This document shows positions 57,961 to 64,000 of a stretch of DNA of 64,000 nucleotides, one piece after another; within the stretch, counting starts at the first letter, position 1; the number at the start of each line of letters is the position of its first letter. The notes under the pieces are model-generated. The model saw only the letters and a program-made list of their open reading frames with translations. It was not told where the DNA came from and searched no databases. A program made the position numbers and the translations under genes. This DNA comes from Pisaster brevispinus. Taxonomy: Eukaryota > Echinodermata > Asteroidea > Forcipulatida > Asteriidae. The stretch is taken from positions 15,222,742 through 15,286,741 of the forward strand of contig JAMKCF010000003.1 in NCBI GenBank assembly GCA_023634235.1, given 5' to 3'.

Positions 57961-60375
57961 CACATGAACCAAACATGACGAGTGGACGATCGCCCCCCCC
58001 TCTTTTATATATCTCTCTTTCTGGATTCCAGATCTTCTCTTTCGAGTTCGTATAACGCGAGTATATGGCACTGACAGACGAGATAAGCCATTGGCTTCTT
58101 TGATAATTTTTTGCCGCGTTTTTGGCGAGTATTTATTACAGTTTAGTTCAAAATGGCTAAGAGAGTCGAGATTCGTTGTTGTTCTTCTTTTTTTTCATTA
58201 TGCCTTCTGAAGCAAACCCAGAAATTGAGACTAGAGTTGTCAGAGCAAAACGATGATTGACAGTTATGAGGAAGAAAACATTCTAAATAAAAAAAATAAA
58301 AATAATAATAATAAAAAGAAATATAAGGAATTAATAAATAAAATAAATAAATAACAGTTGTGATCGTTCAAAACAAAATATTTTGAATAAGGTAAGACTA
58401 TGCAAACAAAACAATAAGCGTGCATTTATAACAACGGTGTGTCAAAAGTGACTAAAAATCCATGCAGGTTTGAAAAATTACAGATTGAAATGTTTGGGCT
58501 TTTTGCAAGAAAACATAGTTGACAGACAGCAGCCTTTTGTCATTTTGACAAAGCCTTTTTACTTTTCAACTTAAAAATGATTGACAGTTGACAATCTCAA
58601 CACTGACAAGCTTTACTTGGTGCGCCGCCATCTTGTTTAGCTCCCTTTCATTATGTAACGGTATCGAGGCTACAAGGGAAAATAGTCTGCTCCCTTTAAG
58701 GTACAACGAAAATCTGTATTCACTATTGCTGTTGCAACACAGGGCACACGACAAGATCCAGGCATGTTTGGTGGTTATGATATCGGGAGTTTCTCCAACC
58801 TTCGGGCTCGGATCTTGTTCCAACTTGGATTCCGGATCAGCTATTTGAAAACTGTGCGCTCCCTGTACCCACGGGTTGTTTTGACATTGACGGATCAACG
58901 CCAGAACCGGAACCAAATCCGGACTCAGGAAAAAGGCCCTTGATTTCTATCAACATCTTTATAATAAGTAAAAATCTTGTCAGTTGAATTATTTTACGAG
59001 TCAGTGGCTGGCAAACTACGGTATGGACAGCCGTATCCATCAGAAAGACAAAACATTTCGTAGGTCCCGTCGATTCAAGTAAAACGACATGGAGAATGGG
59101 GGTGGGGGGGGGCTGTGATTACGTGAAGCACAAGGAAACTTCAGTTCAAGGAGCACTATGTTGCTCTTAGATTGAGCATTCTTCAAAACAAAATCAATAA
59201 GGAGCCACCTCTCTTAAAACGTCTCAGGAAGAAAGAGTGAACTAAACAAAAAATCCTGTGCAGAGATGAAAATTAAAAACGGGGCAATATCTCCGAGGGC
59301 TTAGCATTTCTGTCAGATAAAGCTCAGGGGCCGGTTGGAAATTGCATTTTGGAAAAGTAATTGTCTAGGGGTGGCTTTGGAAGTCGCCATAATAATTTCG
59401 GGAGGGGTTGGACATTTCTGACGAGTCCCTGGTTTGGGTGGGATTACGAGACCAATCCGACTAAAGCCAGTCACAGCGGCACGGTGTGTTTTGTTCTTCA
59501 AACGGGGCATGGTTACTATGAAGACATCGTGGTGTGTTTCGATAAGGGGGGGGGGGAGTATCTAAGGACACACACTCTCTCACACACACGGAGCCAATCT
59601 GTTGGGTTTAAGACGGTGATGGTGGCGGGCTTTGTTTTTGTTTGCAGGAAAAGCTCGAGGGGCAATGGCAGCGCACACAATAAAACAATACTACGTTGTT
59701 GACAGATAGTTTTGTGCCATTTATGGAAATAAAAACAAATCTTACACCATATGGAAAGATTATGACGCGACTGATAATAGCCAAATGGCCTTGTGTTCAG
59801 ATGAATTCTTACTATTTCCTTTTCTTGTTTACATGTTCGTTATCTCTATATTTATTATTGCTCGCGATGTCAAACAAATAAGGCTATATTCTTCTGGGTT
59901 TTATTGTTGTAAACAATGCTATACAGGATTTATCGTTTTTAAACAATACGCGTCATGGTTTAACATTTTCATGGTTCATCATAAAAAACCCAACTCTTCA
60001 AAGAGTTCATAACAAGACTTACCCACGAGACTAAGTGTACAATAGGAAACCTCTTTTTGAGAAATAGAGGCAGATAACTGTTACAAGGCTACGGTCTTGT
60101 GTCTTAAGTCCAGTTTGCATATTCAGCCAGGAAAGACAACCAAGGAGAAGGCCAAGACGGGAAAAAGTAAAACACGCCGGACATGTAAAGAAAACATTTC
60201 CCAGAGCCCCCTCTCCGCCACCAGAACGATCACCACTTAATGGTGGGGGTGTTTGGAGACTAAAAAAACAACACGGAGAAGGACAGAGAAAGAAATCAAT
60301 TTAAGATGAGATCATGGATTAAATTGAAGGAAAATACAGAGGCTTATACAGAGGCTGTGAAGTTTTCATCGCCAG
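57961..60375. other. Intergenic, no gene seen
   Basis: Low-complexity A/T runs near 58290-58350, poly-G near 59100 and 59548, CA/CT-rich sequence near 59570-59590. Open frames up to 116 codons resemble nothing and lack splice or start context. Confidence 0.55.
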
Positions 60376-60379
60376 GAGA

Positions 60380-61120
60380 CACGAGGTGAGTTCTGGTGAG
60401 GTAAGTTGAGGTGAGGTGACGTAAGGTAAGGCGAGGCGAGGTAAGGTGAGGAGAGGTAAGGTAAGGTGAGGTAAAGTGAGGTAAGGCGAGGTGAGGTAAA
60501 GCGAGGAGAGGTAAGGTGAGGAGAGGTTGGGTAAAGAGAGGAGAGGCAAGGTAAGGTAAGGTAAAGGGAGGTGAGGTAAGGTGAGGAGAGGTGAGGAGAG
60601 GTTGGGTAAGGAGAGGAGAGGCAAGGTAAGGTAAGGTAAAGGGAGGTGAGGTAAGGTGAGGAGAGGTGAGGAGAGGTTGGGTAAGGAGAGGAGAGGCAAG
60701 GTAAGGTAAAGTAAAGGGAGGTGAGGTAAGGTGAGGAGAGGTGAGGTAAGTTGAGGTAAGGTAAGGTAATGCGATGTGAAGTAAGGTGAGGAGAGGTGAG
60801 GTAAAGTGAGGTGAGGTGAGGTAAGATCAGATACGTGAGATGAGGTGAAGTAAGGTGAGGTAAGTTGAGGTAAGGTAAGGTAATGCGATGTGAAGTAAGG
60901 TGAGGAGAGGTGAGGTAAAGTGAGGTGAGGTGAGGTAAGATCAGATACGTGAGATGAGGTGAAGTAAGGTGAGGTTAGGTGAGGCGAGGTGAGGTAAGCA
61001 GTGAGGTGAGGTGAGATGCCGTGAGTTGAGGTAAGAAGGAACGAGGTACAGTGAGATAAAGTGAGGTATGGTGAGGTATGGCGATGTATGGTGAGGCACA
61101 GATACTCAAAAAATGAGGTG
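60380..61120. repeat. Purine-strand pentamer array (GGTAA/GGTGA/GGAGA)
   Basis: The plus strand is almost only A, G and T in five-base steps. Two higher-order layers show: a block of about 72 bp starting GAGAGGCAAGGTAAGGTAAG repeated about three times (near 60540, 60612, 60684) and a block of about 110 bp starting GAGGTAAGTTGAGG repeated twice (near 60745 and 60858). Confidence 0.93.
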
Positions 61121-64000
61121 CGATGGTGATAGTCTTGGATGGGTTGAGGTGAAATGAGGCAAACTCTGTCAGCACATTCTCAAATATGAGAGCGTAAGAT
61201 TCCTCGGAAACTATAAAGCCATTTCTATATGCATTTCAACAATTTTATAGAGCTGTTTTTAAAGCAGACAATGGTGTTCATCATGTTTCTGTTTCTGCTA
61301 AGCAAAACTATGCAGGAAACCAGTTGCAAACGGTACATATGACATGATATTTTGATTGGTAACCCTTTTCTGAATAAGTACAATAGTTTTCTACGAAATT
61401 TGATTTTATTGTATATAGACACTGCACTGCATGCCTTTTGTTTTTGCAATCCATACAGACACACGTGTTCATTACAAAAAAGTGAAATTTCCTGGCCTCG
61501 TTTTGGATATTAAGATCAATTAATGGAAGAAAAGCGAAGATGGCTTCAGTATAAGGATTTGATTAAAAGATCGTATCGATATTGCAAGAGTCCATTTTAA
61601 GAGTCCCCCATTGTAATGTTCAATCCGGCACTTGTATACCCAACAAGCTAACAGGATTGTTCTATTCTCATTTCCGGGCACAAAATCACTCTCAGAAAGC
61701 CGGCCGGTGCTTTGAAATCTTCAGGGCATAAATAGGTCCATTTTTAAGCCCATTGATAAGCGTCTGTTGTTAAATATCGGCCATTCATTTTTTACCGGCT
61801 GGTTGCGCTTTGTGGCTGGCTCAGTCAATTCACAAAGCAGCTTTAATGGGACGTTTTAGAAAAGCAATATAGCCATGCATCACGGCACAAGTTGGTAATG
61901 TATTTTCCCCCTCTTCATTCCCGGCTGATTCCGTTTCGGACAGAATGGAATAAGGCACCCGCAAAAATGAAAAGAGCAGTCGACATTGGATGAAAACACC
62001 AGAAGGTCATAAAAAGTTTCAAAAGGGTTGGGTATAATGAGCGCGCAAGGAGAGTCACGCAAACTCGCAGCAATGGCAGTAAGATGTAAGGTCCCAAACT
62101 CCCCGAGCACTCTGGTGTGCAAGTGCGGGGCTAAGGGGCCGCCTGTAAGTGGTTCTCGCGCCCGCGGACGGCAGGGCCGAGAAGAAGCCGCAGTCTCCAA
62201 GGGCACCCATCTCGCTTGTCTCTTCAACTCAGGGCATTGAGGCAAACGTTGATGAAAAACGAATGATTAGATTAAAGGCAGAGGAATATCCGATAAATGG
62301 AGGAATCTTTGGGGAGAAAAGAGAGCTGGAGACAAATGAAAGTGGATGATATTAGAAGACATGAAGTTGGGAAAACAATGCCGAGCGCGGAGGCTACCTG
62401 CAACCCCCCGGTGACTTGCCTTCAATGGTGTGGCATCTCGTACAGATTAAATCCCTGGGTCCCGCAGGAGCTCTCCATTGATACGGACTCTCCACTGCTA
62501 CAAGAGGGTCGTTCTGTTTGCTCATTTTCCCCCTGCCTTTAAGGACAGCGTGGCATCATCCGACAATCCCATCACTTGCAGGGATGTTTTTGTTCTTGTT
62601 GATATGATTAGAGTAATTGAGTGAATTGTACTTGATCATTGAAACTCCCTCGTCTGTGGGAGGCGAGTGAGAGAACAACTTCGGGATGACAACCGTTTGC
62701 CTGTGTTGTCTTCAATGCTCTTGGGGAGAGAGAGGGGGGGGGGGGTGGTTGCCAATGGAAGTTCCTCCAGTAATAAACTCAGACGTGAATGGATTAGTAC
62801 TGCCACGAAGTCTCAATTATACAACAACTGATGACGAATCACAAGCTTTCTACTCAAGATTGGCTAATGCCTATACCAGTGGACTGTAACATAACTTGAC
62901 ACATCTAATCAAACTACAGAGAACTCGCCAGCGTGCTTAGGTGCTGCTGAAGAGTAGAATCGAGGCATCGGAGAATACCTGAGAAAAGCAGGCTGAGAAA
63001 ATCAGACTGGTTACACTGTATGGACAAAAGATCAAGTAAACAAATAAACAAATACAAGTAAACACAGGAAAAACATTTCAGAACCAAAACCAACCAAAAC
63101 AAGACTGTACAGCGTCGCCAAACAAAACTGAACTCGTGACAAAACTTGTTAACAAGCAATCATAGAAAGCTAACAAGTTAGCAACCAACAAATCAAGCAG
63201 GAATTCAAGTGAACACACCCGTACACAAAATGGGAGCAGGATGTCACCAGACAAGTCGACAACAAAACATATTCCCCTTATTCCTTATTCATGTTAAATG
63301 CATACGTGCGAAAAGGGGACAAGGAACATGTACAGCATGCAGAGCAAACAAGTAGGCAGTACAACAAATACTGGTTAGAGTTTCACTCTTGTAAAATAGA
63401 AAGACCGTATGTCAATATACGCAGTAGCCTACAATTAAATTCAAACCCAATTCCTTATTCACGTGAAAATGCATACGAAACGGAAATAAGGACGAGGCTA
63501 CGAGACACCCTCAACTTTCATGAAGATTTATCCAAACATGTAGGGAAAAAACCCCAAAACAAAAACAATGCCGACCAGGGGTGCGGATTTTACAAAACGA
63601 AAAAACAAAAAAAAAACCAAAAAACCCCCCCCCCAAAAAAAACCCCACCACACACTAAAAGGTACCCATTTAGGCCAATACATGAATCCCCTAGAAACGT
63701 ATGGCGTTACAATATTATACTTGCATACTCTCCACATCACCTCAAATGCAAATCTGAAGATTTTGTCAATACATTACAACTTAAAAGGGCCACTGCTTTC
63801 TTGCCTGTGAAAGCAATTCTATGTTAAAATTTGTGAAGATGAAGGCTGTTTAATGAAGAACATGAAGTCATGAAAAACAATCCTGATGGACTCATCATTT
63901 TCTTTCTTTCTAAAGGTCACTCTCATCAGCCAGATCTCCCGAGCACTGTTAATTTCCACGCGCTCCCACACCCACTCTCCCGTGGCCGAGTTCCCGGCTC
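61121..64000. other. Intergenic, no gene confirmed; GC-richer patch 61680-62540
   Basis: The patch has AAGCCGGCCGGTGC, GGCCCCTTAGCCCCGC-type sequence and few repeats, so it could be conserved noncoding DNA. A 178-codon open frame at 63291-63827 is low-complexity (Lys/Pro runs over poly-A and poly-C) and resembles nothing. The last 90 bases (from about 63915) are GC-rich and could begin a feature beyond the window. Confidence 0.45.

Noticed and set aside
61880..62245. 121-codon minus-strand gene
   Set aside because: No recognisable domain, and overlapping open frames on the other strand are as long as expected in GC-richer DNA.
63291..63827. 178-codon plus-strand gene
   Set aside because: Low-complexity Lys/Pro stretch over poly-A and poly-C, no family resemblance, no splice or promoter context.

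Overview
The window is invertebrate nuclear DNA: AT-rich, with spliced genes, GT-AG introns, tRNA-derived SINEs, palindromic MITE-like elements and relics of non-LTR retrotransposons. The coding style (calcium-binding EGF, CCP/sushi and cadherin modules) and the repeat landscape suggest a marine deuterostome, most likely an echinoderm such as a sea star. That assignment is inference; no species marker is visible.

One gene fills the left two thirds on the plus strand (690-42915). I assembled it exon by exon from domain continuity, splice dinucleotides and intron phase. It has 27 exons and 7,496 coding bases, and the phases of all 26 junctions agree. The visible product is about 2,497 residues: six EGF-like modules, one CCP module, about 15 cadherin repeats, about six more EGF modules, one transmembrane helix and a cytoplasmic tail of about 294 residues. 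The first exon begins in phase 1 without a signal peptide, so the 5' end lies upstream of the window. I do not recognise a named orthologue and give no symbol.

Intron 3 (2430-18209) holds a 12.7-kb satellite (about 4771-17485). Its 69-bp unit is a trimer of a 23-bp monomer, and the units are organised into larger duplicated blocks (about 0.7-1.0 kb, 1,586 bp, and a 6,368-bp offset). Nearly every monomer of two of the three types carries AATAAA or ATTAAA on the sense strand, so the intron is packed with poly(A)-signal hexamers. Four splice sites of the gene lie inside local tandem duplications. The other introns carry two SINE families, MITE-like elements and reverse-transcriptase relics; the stop codon itself lies in the (TAA)n tail of a SINE.

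Right of the gene (42916-64000) I find no convincing coding gene. This part has the probable 3' UTR, mobile-element fragments, a degenerate minisatellite (49.7-50.3 kb), several GC-richer islands that could be regulatory (48.65-49.0, 53.99-54.5, 56.3-56.5, 57.4-57.96, 61.7-62.5 kb), and a purine-only-strand pentamer array (60.38-61.12 kb) rich in splice-donor-like motifs.
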